A model generated the notes under the pieces. The model was not told where the DNA came from, searched no databases, and saw only the letters and a program-made list of their open reading frames with translations. DNA of 64,000 nucleotides. Source: Streptococcus anginosus (lineage in GTDB: Bacteria > Bacillota > Bacilli > Lactobacillales > Streptococcaceae). Made by a program: the position numbers and the translations under genes. Location: positions 186,001 to 250,000 of the forward strand of contig NZ_LR134283.1 of NCBI RefSeq assembly GCF_900636475.1. The letters are read 5' to 3'. Below, one piece after another: positions 36,610-47,431 of the stretch; the first letter of the stretch is position 1; the number at the start of each line of letters is the position of its first letter.

Positions 36610-37308
36610 ATGAAAAAAAGGATTGGGATTTTATTAGTAGCGAGTTTGTTTCTTTTGACAGCTTGTGGGGGAAAGAAAACGAATGTGGAAACGAAACAAG
36701 AAGGAAAAGCAACGTCTGCAAAAGTTGCGTCCTCTGAGCCAGCAAAGAAAAAAGCAAAAGTTCATTATAATGGTTCTTATTATAGTGTAAAAGGAAAATA
36801 CGATGAAATTGTCATCGCAAATAAACATTATCCATTATCTTCAGATTACAATCCTGGTGAAAATCCTACTGCTAAAGCAAAATTGCTGGAGTTGATTGCT
36901 GCTATGCAGCGCGAAGGCTATCCTATCAGTCATCAATATAGCGGTTTTCGTAGCTATCAAATGCAAATGACACTTTATCAAAATTATGTCAATCAAGACG
37001 GGAAAGAAGCAGCAGATCGTTATTCTGCTCGACCTGGCTATAGTGAACACCAAACAGGCTTGGCTTTTGACTTGATTGGCACAGACGGAAATTTAGTAAC
37101 AGAAGAAAAGGCTAGCCAATGGCTCTTGAAACATGCAGCCGAATATGGTTTTGTCGTGCGCTATCTAAATGGTAAAGAAGACAAAACTGGATATATGCCA
37201 GAGCAATGGCATCTGCGTTATGTTGGGAAAGAAGCAAAAGCGATTGCAGATTCAGGACTATCTTTAGAAGAATATTACGGTTTTGCTGGGGGAGATTATA
37301 AGGATTAA
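36610..37308 (+). CDS. ldcB: Lipoprotein LD-carboxypeptidase LdcB/DacB (VanY family)
   Basis: A 232-residue lipoprotein: signal with lipobox LLTACGG (Cys at about residue 20), a Lys/Ala-rich spacer, then an M15B peptidase domain. Zinc motifs are PGYSEHQTGLAFDL (His and Asp, about 157-170) and EQWHLRYV (second His, about 205), with SGFRSYQ upstream. The homologue in S. pneumoniae trims the tetrapeptide of peptidoglycan to tripeptide, affecting cell shape. It has its own promoter. Confidence 0.92.
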   Translation: MKKRIGILLVASLFLLTACGGKKTNVETKQEGKATSAKVASSEPAKKKAKVHYNGSYYSVKGKYDEIVIANKHYPLSSDYNPGENPTAKAKLLELIAAMQREGYPISHQYSGFRSYQMQMTLYQNYVNQDGKEAADRYSARPGYSEHQTGLAFDLIGTDGNLVTEEKASQWLLKHAAEYGFVVRYLNGKEDKTGYMPEQWHLRYVGKEAKAIADSGLSLEEYYGFAGGDYKD

Positions 37309-37333
37309 AGTTGAACACAAGGAGACAATACAC

Positions 37334-37624
37334 ATGAAGATTTATACAATAAACCCTACTATTGATGTCGTGGAAACACCTGTTGAAGAAACTAGTCGTA
37401 TCATCCGTCACCTTCACTTAGGAGAAGGAAAAATGATTCCTGAACACAAGGCTGATGTTTTGGTGACTGTTGTTTGTCTAGAAGGAAAGGTTGATTTTAC
37501 AGCATCTGGTCAAACCGTTCAACTTGTTCCCGGAAGTTTTTTAACCATGGAACCCAATGAACTTCATAGTTTATATGGTGTAAAAGATAGCCATGTATTG
37601 GTTATTCAGCAATTAAAATACTGA
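37334..37624 (+). CDS. Small cupin-domain protein
   Basis: A 96-residue single cupin barrel. The first motif is seen in HLHLGEGKMIPEHKADVLVTVVCLEGKVDF and the second in PGSFLTMEPNELHSLYG. Histidines at the usual metal positions suggest metal binding, but no substrate can be named. The ATG at 37334 follows aaggaga; a longer frame from 37283 would overlap ldcB. Confidence 0.82.
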   Translation: MKIYTINPTIDVVETPVEETSRIIRHLHLGEGKMIPEHKADVLVTVVCLEGKVDFTASGQTVQLVPGSFLTMEPNELHSLYGVKDSHVLVIQQLKY

Positions 37625-37640
37625 ATGTGAAAAAAGGTGA

Positions 37641-37680
37641 AAACTTGGATGTCATACTGTCGTAGATTCCAAGTTTTTTT
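37641..37680 (+). terminator. Terminator of the cupin gene
   Basis: AAACTTGG at 37641-37648 pairs with CCAAGTTT at 37669-37676, with T run to 37680. Confidence 0.82.
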
Positions 37681-37689
37681 GATTATATA

Positions 37690-37716
37690 AAAAACCTTTC
37701 CCAAAATTGGAAAAGG
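37690..37716 (-). terminator. Terminator of rpmE2 (minus strand)
   Basis: On the minus strand CCTTTTCC (37716-37709) pairs with GGGAAAGG (37702-37695) around aatttt and is followed by six T. Confidence 0.85.
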
Positions 37717-37753
37717 CTTATTATCAACATTTTTTGTAATGTAAATACGATTT

Positions 37754-37999
37754 TTATTTGAGACCGTATTTTTTGTTGAAACGATCCACACGTCCATCTG
37801 CTTGAGTGAATTTTTGACGTCCAGTATAGAATGGATGTGAGTCTGATGAAATTTCCACACGAATCAAAGGATAAGTGTTTCCATCTTCCCATTGAACAGT
37901 TTCGCTAGAATACTTAGTAGAACCACTAAGGAATTTGTAGCCAGTTGAAGTATCCATAAAGACAACAGGACGGTATTCAGGATGAATATCTTTTCTCAT
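37754..37999 (-). CDS. rpmE2: 50S ribosomal protein L31 type B
   Basis: An 81-residue L31 starting [16 protein letters not shown]. It has no CxxC zinc motif and is therefore the zinc-independent type B (L31B/YkuL-like) form. The ATG at 37999 follows aaagga at good distance; the frame upstream of it to 38068 has no ribosome site. It lies about 100 bp downstream of the pde2-like gene on the same strand, the arrangement also found in pneumococcus. Confidence 0.95.
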   Translation of the reverse strand: MRKDIHPEYRPVVFMDTSTGYKFLSGSTKYSSETVQWEDGNTYPLIRVEISSDSHPFYTGRQKFTQADGRVDRFNKKYGLK

Positions 38000-38102
38000 T
38001 TTTAAAAATTTCCTTTCTGCCATGGTCTCTCTGCGAGCCATAGATTCGTTACTTTGATAGTTTACCAAATTCTAGCGGATTTGACAAGTCTTTTCTACCA
38101 AA

Positions 38103-39041
38103 TTATTTCCTTTTTGCCAATTCTTTCAATTCTTGATAAACTTCTTCGATTTCTTCTTTGGAGTAAGCATTGGCACCGCTGGCAAGAGGATGACCGCCTC
38201 CGTCGTGTTTTTTAGCTACTTCATTAATCGGGATAAATTTACTCCGCAACCGAACGCGATAGTTGCCATTTTCTTGCTCAACAAAAATTCCCCATAATTC
38301 AACGCTGTCAATACGCCCCGGAGCTGAAACGATAGCAGAAGTGTCAGCATCTGTTAAATGATTGGCTTTGAGAAGTTCCTGAGTTAAAATGACATGAGCT
38401 GCACCATTTTCATCGACTTCTAAATGGTCATAAACATAGCCTTGAAGTTTAGCGATTTGATAGCTGAAAGAGTCCATTTTTCGAGCCAAAGCAGCAAAAT
38501 CAAAGGGATACTCGCGAAGTTTACTTGCGACAGCCATTGTGCGGGCAGTTGTGGCAGGATATAGGAAACGTCCTGTATCACCGACAATTCCAGCATAAAG
38601 CAATTTAGCAGAATAATCATCTAGTTTCAGTTTATTTTCCAATGCAAAGAGAGCAATTAACTCACTAGCACTACTAGAGCTAGTATCCACCCAAGAAATG
38701 TCTCCGTAAATGTCATCGTTTGGATGATGATCGATTTTGATGAGAAAATCTCCTTTGTTGTACCGTTCATCATCAATCCGAGCAGTATTTGCCGTATCAC
38801 AAACAATAACTAAAGCATGTTTGTAATCATCGTCTGAAACATCATCCATTTTAGCCAGCCAAGCAAGAGTAGGTTCAGTCTTTCCTGCTACTTTAATCTT
38901 TTTCTCAGGGAAATTGACTTGAAGTAATTTTTTCAAACCGACTTGACTTCCTAAGGCATCAGGATCAGGTCGCATGTGACGATGAATGATGATCGTATCA
39001 TATTCTTTAATTTTATGTAAAATTTGCTTGAAAATTTCCAT
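38103..39041 (-). CDS. pde2: DHH/DHHA1 phosphodiesterase (Pde2/NrnA type)
   Basis: A 312-residue protein with DHH-family metal motifs: RHMRPDPDALGS (about 22-33), VCDTANTARIDD (about 80), the namesake DHHP (about 105), and a DHHA1 domain ending in the GGGHPLASGA motif (about 285). In S. pneumoniae the homologue Pde2 degrades pApA produced from c-di-AMP, and NrnA relatives degrade nanoRNA and pAp. It is a cytoplasmic enzyme in second-messenger turnover. Confidence 0.92.
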   Translation of the reverse strand: MEIFKQILHKIKEYDTIIIHRHMRPDPDALGSQVGLKKLLQVNFPEKKIKVAGKTEPTLAWLAKMDDVSDDDYKHALVIVCDTANTARIDDERYNKGDFLIKIDHHPNDDIYGDISWVDTSSSSASELIALFALENKLKLDDYSAKLLYAGIVGDTGRFLYPATTARTMAVASKLREYPFDFAALARKMDSFSYQIAKLQGYVYDHLEVDENGAAHVILTQELLKANHLTDADTSAIVSAPGRIDSVELWGIFVEQENGNYRVRLRSKFIPINEVAKKHDGGGHPLASGANAYSKEEIEEVYQELKELAKRK

Positions 39042-39155
39042 ATGATAACCTCCGCTCTACCTTTTATTCATTGTATCATAAGATGATTATTTTAAAAAGT
39101 AAAAGGGAAAAGTAGGGAACTTTAAGAGATTTGAAGTGCAACAATTTGTTCAATG

Positions 39156-39164
39156 TGTTATAAT
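39156..39164 (+). promoter_or_regulatory. Extended -10 promoter of the flavodoxin gene
   Basis: TGTTATAAT at 39156-39164 precedes the ATG at 39193 (site ggagg at 39183-39187). No close -35 at the standard distance. Confidence 0.6.
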
Positions 39165-39192
39165 AAACTGATAGAATTTTTTGGAGGAAATT

Positions 39193-39636
39193 ATGGTTTT
39201 AGCAAAAATTGTATTTGCGAGTATGACAGGAAATACAGAAGAAATCGCAGATATTGTAGCTGATAAATTAAAAGAACTTGGTTTAGAAGTAGATATTGAT
39301 GAGTGCACAACGGTTGATGCAGAGGAATTTCTAGAAGCAGACATCGCAATCGTTGCTTCTTACACATACGGTGACGGCGAGTTGCCTGATGAAATTGTTG
39401 ATTTTTATGAAGATTTAGCTAGTCTTGACTTGACTGGAAAGATTTACGGTGTTGTTGGATCAGGCGATACATTTTATGATGAGTTTTGTAAGGCAGTAGA
39501 TGACTTTGATCGCGCTTTTGCAGCGACAGGTGCTGAAAAAGGTGCTGAAAATGTCAAAGTCGATCTATCAGCAGAAGATGAAGATATTGAAAATCTGGAG
39601 AAATTCGCTGAAGCATTAGCCGAAAAAGTACGGTAA
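39193..39636 (+). CDS. Short-chain flavodoxin
   Basis: A 147-residue, very acidic flavodoxin. The FMN phosphate loop is SMTGNTEE (about residues 9-16), with SYTYGDGELPDE and GVVGSGDTFYDEFC forming the isoalloxazine-binding loops. It shuttles electrons in low-potential reactions. The product matches the type that could reduce NrdI-free systems or radical-SAM enzymes such as the activase at 58-59 kb, which is speculation. Confidence 0.93.
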   Translation: MVLAKIVFASMTGNTEEIADIVADKLKELGLEVDIDECTTVDAEEFLEADIAIVASYTYGDGELPDEIVDFYEDLASLDLTGKIYGVVGSGDTFYDEFCKAVDDFDRAFAATGAEKGAENVKVDLSAEDEDIENLEKFAEALAEKVR

Positions 39637-39645
39637 TCATGTAAG

Positions 39646-39676
39646 AAGGCTGGGAAATTTTCCTAGCCTTTTTTAG
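39646..39676 (+). terminator. Terminator of the flavodoxin gene
   Basis: AAGGCTGGGAAA at 39646-39657 pairs with TTTCCTAGCCTT (39659-39670), one wobble, followed by a T run. Confidence 0.85.
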
Positions 39677-39705
39677 CTTAATTTATTCGATTTTAGGCAT
39701 ATATT

Positions 39706-39734
39706 CTGACATTTCTAATATAGAATAGTATAAT
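39706..39734 (+). promoter_or_regulatory. Promoter of sufB
   Basis: CTGACA at 39706-39711 and TATAAT at 39729-39734, 17 bp apart, between the flavodoxin terminator and sufB. It shows sufB is transcribed on its own. Confidence 0.75.
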
Positions 39735-39769
39735 AAGAGAAGATAATTTGTATCAATGGGAGGAATGAG

Positions 39770-41155
39770 ATGACGAAAGTACGAGATTATGCTTTTGGAT
39801 TTCATGACGATGTGAAACCTTTGTTCTCAACAGGCAAAGGTCTGACAGAAGAGGTTGTTCGTGAAATTTCTGAAATTAAAAATGAGCCGCAATGGATGTT
39901 GGATTATCGCTTGCGTTCTTTAGAATTGTTCCATAAATTGCCCATGCCTGATTTTGGACCAGATTTATCCGGCATACGATTTGATGATATTGTCTATTAT
40001 CAAAAATTAAGTGGGGATCGGGCTAGAAGTTGGGATGAAGTGCCAGATGAAATAAAGAAAACCTTTGAGCGTCTGGGGATTCCTGAAGCAGAGCGTCAAT
40101 TTTTATCAGGAACTGTTGCTCAGTATGAATCTGAAGTAGTCTATCACAATATGAAAGAAGAATTTGCCAAGCAGGGCATTATCTTTACCGATACCGACAC
40201 GGCAGTACAAGAATATCCGGATTTGGTCAAAAAATACTTTGGAACAGTCATTTCTAATGCAGAGCACAAGTTTTCCGCTTTAAATAGTGCTGTTTGGTCA
40301 GGTGGTACATTTATCTATGTTCCTAAAAATGTTCAATGTCAGGTGCCAGTTCAGACATACTTTCGTATCAATGGAGAGAATGCCGGTCAATTTGAACGCT
40401 CGCTCATTATTGTAGAAGAGGGTGGCTCTATTCAATACATTGAAGGTTGCACAGCGCCGACTTATACGACCAATAGTCTTCATGCTGCCAATGTGGAAAT
40501 TATTGTCAAAAAAGATGCTTTTTTCCGCTATACAACGATTCAAAACTGGTCAGACAATGTTTATAATCTGGTGACAGAGCGTGGAACGGTTGAAGAAGGC
40601 GGTACTCTGGAATGGATTGACGGAAATCTGGGCAGCAAGGTCAATATGAAATACCCTTGCAGCATTTTGAATGGCCGCAATGCAAGAACTTCTGTTCTTT
40701 CCATGTCCTTTGCTAATTATGGTCAGCATTTGGATGCAGGCTGTAAAGTCTATCACAATGCGCCAAAGACTTCTAGCACATTGATTTCCAAGTCTGTTGC
40801 CAAAGACGGTGGTAAGACGGATTACCGCGGTCAAGTCCGTTTTGGCAAGAACAGTGCTGGTTCAAAGTCTCACATTGAGTGCGACACGATTCTTATGGAT
40901 GGTGAATCCAGCTCAGATACCATTCCATTTAATGAAATTCACAATTCGAATGTTGCACTGGAACACGAAGCTAAGGTTTCTAAGGTTTCGGAGGATCAGC
41001 TTTATTATCTCATGAGCCGTGGCATTAGCGAAGAAGAAGCAACGGCTATGATTATCAATGGTTTCATGGAACCGATCACCAAAGAACTTCCAATGGAATA
41101 CGCAGTGGAGCTTAACCAACTCATTAACATGAGTATGGAAGGCTCAGTAGGATAA
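39770..41155 (+). CDS. sufB: Fe-S cluster assembly scaffold protein SufB
   Basis: A 461-residue SufB, normal length, starting [25 protein letters not shown]. It contains the family beta-helix core with [25 protein letters not shown] and the C-terminal [23 protein letters not shown] region. It builds Fe-S clusters with SufC and SufD. Normally it is the last gene of sufCDSUB, but here it stands alone, with its own promoter, a flavodoxin upstream and the CRISPR locus downstream. A second copy or a split suf system elsewhere is possible. Confidence 0.93.
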   Translation: MTKVRDYAFGFHDDVKPLFSTGKGLTEEVVREISEIKNEPQWMLDYRLRSLELFHKLPMPDFGPDLSGIRFDDIVYYQKLSGDRARSWDEVPDEIKKTFERLGIPEAERQFLSGTVAQYESEVVYHNMKEEFAKQGIIFTDTDTAVQEYPDLVKKYFGTVISNAEHKFSALNSAVWSGGTFIYVPKNVQCQVPVQTYFRINGENAGQFERSLIIVEEGGSIQYIEGCTAPTYTTNSLHAANVEIIVKKDAFFRYTTIQNWSDNVYNLVTERGTVEEGGTLEWIDGNLGSKVNMKYPCSILNGRNARTSVLSMSFANYGQHLDAGCKVYHNAPKTSSTLISKSVAKDGGKTDYRGQVRFGKNSAGSKSHIECDTILMDGESSSDTIPFNEIHNSNVALEHEAKVSKVSEDQLYYLMSRGISEEEATAMIINGFMEPITKELPMEYAVELNQLINMSMEGSVG

Positions 41156-41160
41156 AAATA

Positions 41161-41186
41161 AAAACAGTCGTAAGGCTGTTTTTTTG
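41161..41186 (+). terminator. Terminator of sufB
   Basis: AAAACAG at 41161-41167 pairs with CTGTTTT at 41176-41182 (extended by TC with GG), followed by T residues. Confidence 0.82.
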
Positions 41187-41202
41187 TGTTCTTGATTGAA
41201 AT

Positions 41203-41291
41203 AAAAAAGCACCGAATCGGTGCGCACTTTTTAAGTTGAGTACGGACAAAGCCTTATTTTAACTTGCTGTGTTGTTTCGAATGATTCCAAC
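41203..41291 (-). ncRNA. tracrRNA of the type II-A CRISPR system
   Basis: On the minus strand the anti-repeat (about 41291-41257) reads TTGGAATCATTCGAAACAAC and on, complementary to the CRISPR repeat with a bulge region. It is followed by AAGTTAAAATAAGGCTTTGTCCG, the nexus and a hairpin, ending in GCACCGA/TCGGTGC (41223-41209) and a T run at 41208-41203. This is the same plan as S. pyogenes and S. thermophilus CRISPR3 tracrRNA. Promoter: TTTACA (41326-41321) and TATAAT (41303-41298), 17 bp apart. It pairs with pre-crRNA for RNase III cutting and holds crRNA in Cas9. Confidence 0.93.
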
Positions 41292-41297
41292 ATAATT

Positions 41298-41326
41298 ATT
41301 ATACAATATTTCTATTTAAATGTAAA
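41298..41326 (-). promoter_or_regulatory. tracrRNA promoter
   Basis: Minus-strand TTTACA (41326-41321), 17-bp spacer, TATAAT (41303-41298). It fires away from cas9 and shares the cas9 upstream region. Confidence 0.85.
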
Positions 41327-41380
41327 CGCTTTTGTGTTAAAATATTGATATAAATAACAATTTTATAAAAGGGGAGTATT

Positions 41381-44300
41381 ATGACTAAACCATACTCAAT
41401 TGGCCTCGATATTGGTACCAACAGTGTAGGTTGGGCTGTGATTACTGATGACTATAAAGTTCCAGCTAAGAAGATGAAAGTTTTAGGGAATACAAATCGA
41501 GATTATATCAAGAAAAATCTTTTAGGTGCCCTTTTGTTTGATGGGGGAGAAACAGCTGAGGGAAGACGCTTGAAACGGACTGCTAGGCGCCGTTATACTC
41601 GCCGAAAAAATCGTCTACGCTATTTGCAAGAAATTTTTGCTGAGGAAATGATGCAAGTCGATGAGAGTTTTTTTCAGCGCTTGGATGATTCATTTCTTGT
41701 TGAAGAAGATAAGCAAGGAAGCAAATATCCTATTTTTGGAACTTTAAAAGAGGAAAAAGAGTATCATAAAAAATTTAAAACGATTTATCATTTAAGGGAA
41801 GAATTAGCAAATTCAAAAGAGAAAGCTGATTTGCGTTTGGTGTATTTGGCTTTGGCTCATATGATTAAATTCCGTGGTCACTTTCTCTATGAGGGCGACC
41901 TAAAAGCTGAAAATACAGATGTTCAAGCATTATTTAAGGATTTTGTAGAAGAATATGATAAGACTATTGAAGAAAGCCATTTATCAGAAATAACAGTTGA
42001 TGCATTAAGTATCCTAACAGAAAAGGTTAGTAAGTCTAGCCGTTTAGAAAACCTTATTGCTCATTATCCAACTGAGAAGAAAAATACTTTATTTGGGAAT
42101 CTTATTGCTTTATCTTTGGGGCTACAGGCAAACTTTAAAACGAATTTCCAATTATCTGAAGATGCTAAGTTGCAATTTTCTAAAGATACGTACGAAGAAG
42201 ATTTAGAAGGGTTACTTGGGGAAGTTGGAGATGAATATGCGGACCTGTTTGTATCTGCTAAAAATCTTTACGATGCCATCTTGCTGTCAGGGATTTTGAC
42301 AGTAGATGATAACTCAACAAAAGCACCTTTGTCTGCTTCAATGGTTAAACGCTATAAAGAACACAAAGAAGAATTAGCTGCTTTTAAACGTTTTATAAAG
42401 GAAAAACTTCCTAAAAAATATGAGGAAATTTTTAAGGATGATACAAAAAACGGTTATGCAGGCTATGTTGGTGCTGATAAAAAGTTACGAAAAAGAAGTG
42501 GGAAATTAGCAACTGAAGAAGAATTTTATAAATACGTGAAGGGGATTTTAAATAAAGTTGAAGGTGCAGATTATTTTCTTGACAAAATTGATCGTGAAGA
42601 TTTTCTGAGAAAACAAAGAACATTTGATAATGGTTCTATTCCGCATCAAATCCATCTGCAAGAAATGCATGCTATCTTGCGACGCCAAGGTGAACACTAT
42701 CCATTCTTGAAAGAAAATCAAGATAAGATTGAAAAAATCTTAACGTTTAGAATTCCTTACTATGTTGGTCCTTTGGCGCGAAAAGGCAGCCGTTTTGCCT
42801 GGGCAGAATATAAGGCGGATGAAAAAATTACGCCATGGAATTTTGATGATATTCTTGATAAAGAAAAATCAGCAGAAAAATTCATCACACGCATGACTTT
42901 AAATGATTTGTATTTACCTGAAGAAAAAGTCTTACCCAAACACAGTCCTCTATACGAAACCTTTACCGTTTACAACGAGTTGACCAAAGTTAAGTATGTT
43001 AATGAACAGGGTGAAGCTAAATTCTTTGATACAAATATGAAACAAGAGATTTTTGATCATGTTTTTAAAGAAAATCGGAAAGTTACGAAAGATAAACTTT
43101 TAAATTATTTGAATAAAGAGTTTGAAGAATTTAGAATTGTTAACTTAACTGGACTGGATAAGGAAAATAAAGCCTTTAATGCAAGTCTTGGAACTTATCA
43201 CGATTTGCGTAAGATTTTAGATAAATCATTCTTAGATGATAAAGTAAATGAAAAGATAATTGAGGATATCATTCAAACACTAACTCTGTTTGAAGACAGA
43301 GAAATGATTCGCCAGCGTCTTCAAAAGTATAGTGATATTTTTACAACACAGCAATTGAAAGAATTGGAACGCCGTCATTACACTGGTTGGGGACGCTTGT
43401 CATACAAGTTGATCAATGGCATCCGAAATAAAGAGAATAAGAAAACAATATTAGACTATCTAATCGATGATGGTTATGCTAATCGTAATTTTATGCAGTT
43501 GATTAATGATGATGCTCTTTCTTTTAAAGAAGAAATTGCTAGGGCACAAATCATTGGTGATGTTGATGATATTGCAAATGTAGTGCATGACTTACCTGGA
43601 AGTCCTGCTATCAAGAAAGGGATTTTACAAAGTGTCAAAATCGTTGATGAATTAGTCAAAGTAATGGGGCATAACCCTACTAATATTATTATAGAGATGG
43701 CGCGTGAAAATCAAACGACAGATAAGGGGCGTAGAAATTCTCAGCAACGTCTTAAATTATTACAAGATTCATTGAAGAATTTGGACAATCCTGTAAATAT
43801 TAAGAATGTGGAAAATCAGCAACTTCAAAATGATCGATTATTCTTGTACTATATCCAAAATGGCAAGGATATGTATACAGGAGAAACTTTAGATATTAAC
43901 AATCTAAGCCAATATGATATAGATCACATTATTCCGCAAGCCTTTATTAAGGATAATTCACTTGATAACCGTGTGCTGACTCGTTCTGACAAAAACAGAG
44001 GTAAATCTGATGATGTACCAAGTATAGAAGTTGTTCATGAAATGAAGTCATTTTGGAGCAAACTTCTTTCAGTAAAACTGATTACACAACGCAAATTTGA
44101 TAATTTAACCAAGGCAGAACGTGGCGGTCTGACCGAAAATGATAAAGCAGGTTTTATTAAACGTCAGTTAGTTGAGACAAGACAAATTACTAAGCATGTT
44201 GCGCAGGTTTTAGATGCTCGTTTTAATGCAAAGCATGATGAGAATAAAAAAGTGATTCGAGATGTTAAAATCATTACTTTGAAATCTAATCTAGTTTCAC

Positions 44301-45571
44301 AATTTCGAAAGGACTTTAAGTTTTACAAAGTACGTGAAATTAATGATTATCACCATGCACATGACGCTTATCTCAATGCAGTTATTGGAACAGCTTTGTT
44401 GAAAAAATATCCCAAACTTGCATCAGAATTTGTATATGGTGAATTCAAAAAATATGATGTCCGTAAATTTATTGCGAAATCTGATAAGGAAATTGGAAAA
44501 GCTACAGCAAAATATTTCTTTTATTCAAATTTGATGAACTTCTTTAAAAAAGAGGTTAAATTTGCAGACGGTACAGTAGTTGAGAGGCCTGATATTGAAA
44601 CAAGCGAGGATGGCGAAATAGCTTGGAATAAACAAACCGACTTTAAAATTGTTCGCAAGGTTCTCTCCTATCCGCAGGTTAATATTGTGAAGAAGACTGA
44701 GGTACAGACTCATGGTCTAGATAGAGGGAAGCCAAGGGGACTTTTTAATGCTAATCCTTCTCCTAAACCTAAACCAGATAGTAGTGAAAATTTAGTGGGG
44801 ATAAAGAGAAATCTTGACCCTAAGAAATATGGTGGTTATGCAGGTATTTCAAATTCTTATGCTGTATTGGTTAAAGCGATTATTGAAAAAGGAGTCAAGA
44901 AAAAAGAAACGATGGTACTAGAATTTCAGGGAATTTCCATTTTAGACCGAATTACTTTTGAAAAAGATAAAAGAGCTTTCTTGTTAGGAAAAGGATACAA
45001 AGATATTAAAAAAATCATTGAGCTACCTAAATACAGCTTGTTTGAATTGAAAGATGGATCCCGTCGCATGTTAGCTAGCATTCTTTCAACAAATAATAAA
45101 CGTGGAGAAATTCATAAAGGAAATGAATTGTTTGTTCCACAAAAGTTTACAACTCTGCTATATCATGCCAAACGAATTAACAATCCAATCAACAAAGATC
45201 ATATAGAATATGTTAAGAAGCATAGAGATGATTTTAAAGAGTTGCTCAACTATGTATTAGAATTTAATGAAAAATATGTGGGGGCTACTAAAAATGGAGA
45301 GCGTTTAAAAGAAGCGGTGGCGGATTTTGACAGCAAAAGCAATGAAGAAATTTGTACTAGCTTTTTAGGAGCCGTTAATAGTAAGAATGCAGGCTTATTT
45401 GAGTTAACCTCATTAGGAAGTGCCTCAGATTTTGAATTTCTTGGTGTAAAAATTCCTAGATATAGAGATTACACTCCCTCATCGCTATTAAAGGATTCTA
45501 TCCTCATCCACCAATCCATCACGGGTCTTTATGAAACACGGATTGACTTGAGTAAGTTAGGAGAAGATTGA
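41381..45571 (+). CDS. cas9: CRISPR-associated endonuclease Cas9 (type II-A)
   Basis: A 1396-residue Cas9, starting [20 protein letters not shown]. Catalytic residues are all present: RuvC Asp10, Glu772 (IIIEMAREN), His992 and Asp995 (HHAHDAYL), and HNH His849 ([11 protein letters not shown]). An Arg-rich bridge helix follows RuvC-I (about 60-80). The C-terminal PAM-interacting end has the [15 protein letters not shown] stretch also found in S. thermophilus CRISPR3 Cas9, not the DRKRYTST form of S. pyogenes. It cleaves DNA guided by crRNA:tracrRNA. cas1 starts inside its stop codon. Confidence 0.98.
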   Translation: MTKPYSIGLDIGTNSVGWAVITDDYKVPAKKMKVLGNTNRDYIKKNLLGALLFDGGETAEGRRLKRTARRRYTRRKNRLRYLQEIFAEEMMQVDESFFQRLDDSFLVEEDKQGSKYPIFGTLKEEKEYHKKFKTIYHLREELANSKEKADLRLVYLALAHMIKFRGHFLYEGDLKAENTDVQALFKDFVEEYDKTIEESHLSEITVDALSILTEKVSKSSRLENLIAHYPTEKKNTLFGNLIALSLGLQANFKTNFQLSEDAKLQFSKDTYEEDLEGLLGEVGDEYADLFVSAKNLYDAILLSGILTVDDNSTKAPLSASMVKRYKEHKEELAAFKRFIKEKLPKKYEEIFKDDTKNGYAGYVGADKKLRKRSGKLATEEEFYKYVKGILNKVEGADYFLDKIDREDFLRKQRTFDNGSIPHQIHLQEMHAILRRQGEHYPFLKENQDKIEKILTFRIPYYVGPLARKGSRFAWAEYKADEKITPWNFDDILDKEKSAEKFITRMTLNDLYLPEEKVLPKHSPLYETFTVYNELTKVKYVNEQGEAKFFDTNMKQEIFDHVFKENRKVTKDKLLNYLNKEFEEFRIVNLTGLDKENKAFNASLGTYHDLRKILDKSFLDDKVNEKIIEDIIQTLTLFEDREMIRQRLQKYSDIFTTQQLKELERRHYTGWGRLSYKLINGIRNKENKKTILDYLIDDGYANRNFMQLINDDALSFKEEIARAQIIGDVDDIANVVHDLPGSPAIKKGILQSVKIVDELVKVMGHNPTNIIIEMARENQTTDKGRRNSQQRLKLLQDSLKNLDNPVNIKNVENQQLQNDRLFLYYIQNGKDMYTGETLDINNLSQYDIDHIIPQAFIKDNSLDNRVLTRSDKNRGKSDDVPSIEVVHEMKSFWSKLLSVKLITQRKFDNLTKAERGGLTENDKAGFIKRQLVETRQITKHVAQVLDARFNAKHDENKKVIRDVKIITLKSNLVSQFRKDFKFYKVREINDYHHAHDAYLNAVIGTALLKKYPKLASEFVYGEFKKYDVRKFIAKSDKEIGKATAKYFFYSNLMNFFKKEVKFADGTVVERPDIETSEDGEIAWNKQTDFKIVRKVLSYPQVNIVKKTEVQTHGLDRGKPRGLFNANPSPKPKPDSSENLVGIKRNLDPKKYGGYAGISNSYAVLVKAIIEKGVKKKETMVLEFQGISILDRITFEKDKRAFLLGKGYKDIKKIIELPKYSLFELKDGSRRMLASILSTNNKRGEIHKGNELFVPQKFTTLLYHAKRINNPINKDHIEYVKKHRDDFKELLNYVLEFNEKYVGATKNGERLKEAVADFDSKSNEEICTSFLGAVNSKNAGLFELTSLGSASDFEFLGVKIPRYRDYTPSSLLKDSILIHQSITGLYETRIDLSKLGED

Positions 45572-46437
45572 TGGGGTGGAGAACAGTTGTTGTAAATACA
45601 CATTCAAAACTTTCCTACAAGAATAATCACTTGATCTTCAAGGATGCCTCTCGGACAGAATTGATTCATCTGTCCGAGGTGGATATCTTGTTGTTGGAGA
45701 CAACTGATATTGTGCTGTCAACCATGCTGATTAAGCGGCTGGTTGATGAGAATATTTTAGTTATTTTTTGTGATGATAAGCGTTTGCCAACAGCCATGCT
45801 GATGCCCTACTATGCACGTCACGATTCCAGTTTGCAGCTGAGTAATCAAATCACTTGGTCAGAAGATGTCAAGGCAGAAGTCTGGACGACAATCATTGCA
45901 CAGAAGATTCTGAATCAAGCGATGTACCTTGGAGATTGTGGTTTCTTTGAAAAATCACAGTCTGTCATTGATTTGTATAATGGGTTGGAGCTGTTTGATC
46001 CTAGTAACCGCGAAGGACACGCGGCTCGGATCTACTTTAATACATTATTTGGAAATGATTTTTCAAGGGAACAAGATAATGATATTAATGCTGCTCTTGA
46101 TTACGGATACACCTTGATACTAAGTATGTTTGCTCGGGAAGTAGTGGTTTGTGGATGTATGACTCAGTTTGGGCTGAAACATGCCAATCAGTTTAACCAA
46201 TTTAATCTGGCAAGTGATATAATGGAGCCGTTTCGTCCAATTATTGACAGAATTGTTTATGAAAACAGGAACGATGACTTTGTGAAAATTAAGAGAGAGT
46301 TGTTTACTATTTTTTCTGATACTTTTCTCTATAATGGAAAAGAAATGTATTTATCTAACATCATCAGTGATTACACCAAAAAAGTGATAAAGACATTGAA
46401 TCAAATGGGGAAAGGAGTTCCTGAATTTAGGATATGA
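45571..46437 (+). CDS. cas1: CRISPR-associated integrase Cas1 (type II-A)
   Basis: A 288-residue Cas1 starting [20 protein letters not shown]. The metal-binding Glu is in [12 protein letters not shown] (about residue 149), followed by the His-containing [23 protein letters not shown] region. It joins new spacers at the leader end with Cas2, Csn2 and Cas9. The ATG at 45571 overlaps the Cas9 TGA; the longer frame from 45568 begins with a TTG inside cas9. Confidence 0.97.
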   Translation: MGWRTVVVNTHSKLSYKNNHLIFKDASRTELIHLSEVDILLLETTDIVLSTMLIKRLVDENILVIFCDDKRLPTAMLMPYYARHDSSLQLSNQITWSEDVKAEVWTTIIAQKILNQAMYLGDCGFFEKSQSVIDLYNGLELFDPSNREGHAARIYFNTLFGNDFSREQDNDINAALDYGYTLILSMFAREVVVCGCMTQFGLKHANQFNQFNLASDIMEPFRPIIDRIVYENRNDDFVKIKRELFTIFSDTFLYNGKEMYLSNIISDYTKKVIKTLNQMGKGVPEFRI

Positions 46438-46778
46438 GTTATCGATATATGCGAATGATTTTAATGTTTGATATGCCGGTTGAGACTGCAGAGGAGCGTA
46501 AAGCTTATCGAAAATTTAGGAAATTCTTGATGAATGAAGGGTTCATTATGCATCAGTTTTCGGTATACAGTAAATTGCTTTTGAATAATTCTGCCAATAA
46601 TGCCATGCTTGAGCGGTTAAAAGTTAATAATCCTAAGAAGGGAAGTATCACCCTTTTAACGGTAACAGAAAAGCAATTTTCTCGCATGATCTACTTGAAT
46701 GGAGAAAGGGATACCAGTATTGCCAATTCAGATGCAAGGTTGGTATTTCTAGGAGAGGATTTTACAGATGAAAATTAA
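46434..46778 (+). CDS. cas2: CRISPR-associated protein Cas2 (type II-A)
   Basis: A 114-residue Cas2 of ferredoxin-like fold, with [14 protein letters not shown] (conserved Asp) and [16 protein letters not shown]. It is the central dimer of the Cas1-Cas2 integration complex. It overlaps cas1 by 4 bp and csn2 by 11 bp, so cas9-cas1-cas2-csn2 are one tightly coupled operon. Confidence 0.96.
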   Translation: MSYRYMRMILMFDMPVETAEERKAYRKFRKFLMNEGFIMHQFSVYSKLLLNNSANNAMLERLKVNNPKKGSITLLTVTEKQFSRMIYLNGERDTSIANSDARLVFLGEDFTDEN

Positions 46779-47430
46779 TTTTCCGATTCTGGACGAACCG
46801 ATTGAAATTAAACAGGCTACTTTCCTTATTTTAGAGGAACAGCTGATATTTTCCGATGTTGTCAAACACCTATATCACTATTCGGAAGAAGATGAGCTAA
46901 AATTATTTGATAACAAGATGAAATCCTTGAAAGAATCCGAGTTATTGCTTATTACAGATATTTTAGGTTACAATATTAATTCGCCGGCAATGTTAAAATT
47001 GATTCGTGCGGATTTGGAAAAACAGTTGAATGAAAAGTCTGAAGTGAAATCTATGTTAGAAAAATTAGTTGCAACTATTACAGAACTAATTGCTTTTGAA
47101 TGTTTAGAAAACGAGCTGGATTTAGAGTATGATGAAATAACAATTTTGGAATTGATTGATGCTTTAGGTGTAAAAATTGAAACACTAAGTGACACTGTTT
47201 TTGAGAAAAGTTTAGAGATTGTTCAGGTGTTTAAATATCTTTCTAAAAAGAAACTGCTTGTCTTTGTGAATGTATCATGTTATCTGTCTGAACATGAACT
47301 AGCTAAATTGGTAGAATATATTCAACTTCATAATATAAATGTACTGTTTGTTGAACCAAGAAAAGTATACGACTTCCCTCAATATGTAGTGGATGAGGAC
47401 TATTTCTTATCTTGTGAGAATATGATATAA
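46768..47430 (+). CDS. csn2: CRISPR adaptation protein Csn2
   Basis: A 220-residue Csn2 starting [20 protein letters not shown], the short (Csn2a-like) form of type II-A systems. It forms a tetrameric ring that binds DNA ends during spacer acquisition. Its stop codon lies within the -10 of the presumed CRISPR array promoter. Confidence 0.95.
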   Translation: MKINFPILDEPIEIKQATFLILEEQLIFSDVVKHLYHYSEEDELKLFDNKMKSLKESELLLITDILGYNINSPAMLKLIRADLEKQLNEKSEVKSMLEKLVATITELIAFECLENELDLEYDEITILELIDALGVKIETLSDTVFEKSLEIVQVFKYLSKKKLLVFVNVSCYLSEHELAKLVEYIQLHNINVLFVEPRKVYDFPQYVVDEDYFLSCENMI

Positions 47431-47431
47431 T
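47403..47431 (+). promoter_or_regulatory. Pre-crRNA promoter overlapping the csn2 end
   Basis: TTTCTT at 47403-47408 and TATAAT at 47426-47431, 17 bp apart, with TG two bases before the -10 (TGATATAAT). The csn2 stop TAA is inside the -10. The predicted start is about 47438. Confidence 0.6.

Noticed and set aside
41294..41381. A long tracrRNA form with a natural guide for cas9 promoter repression, as in S. pyogenes
   Set aside because: The 90 bp between the tracrRNA start and cas9 contains no repeat-like pairing partner of the anti-repeat and only one clear minus-strand promoter.
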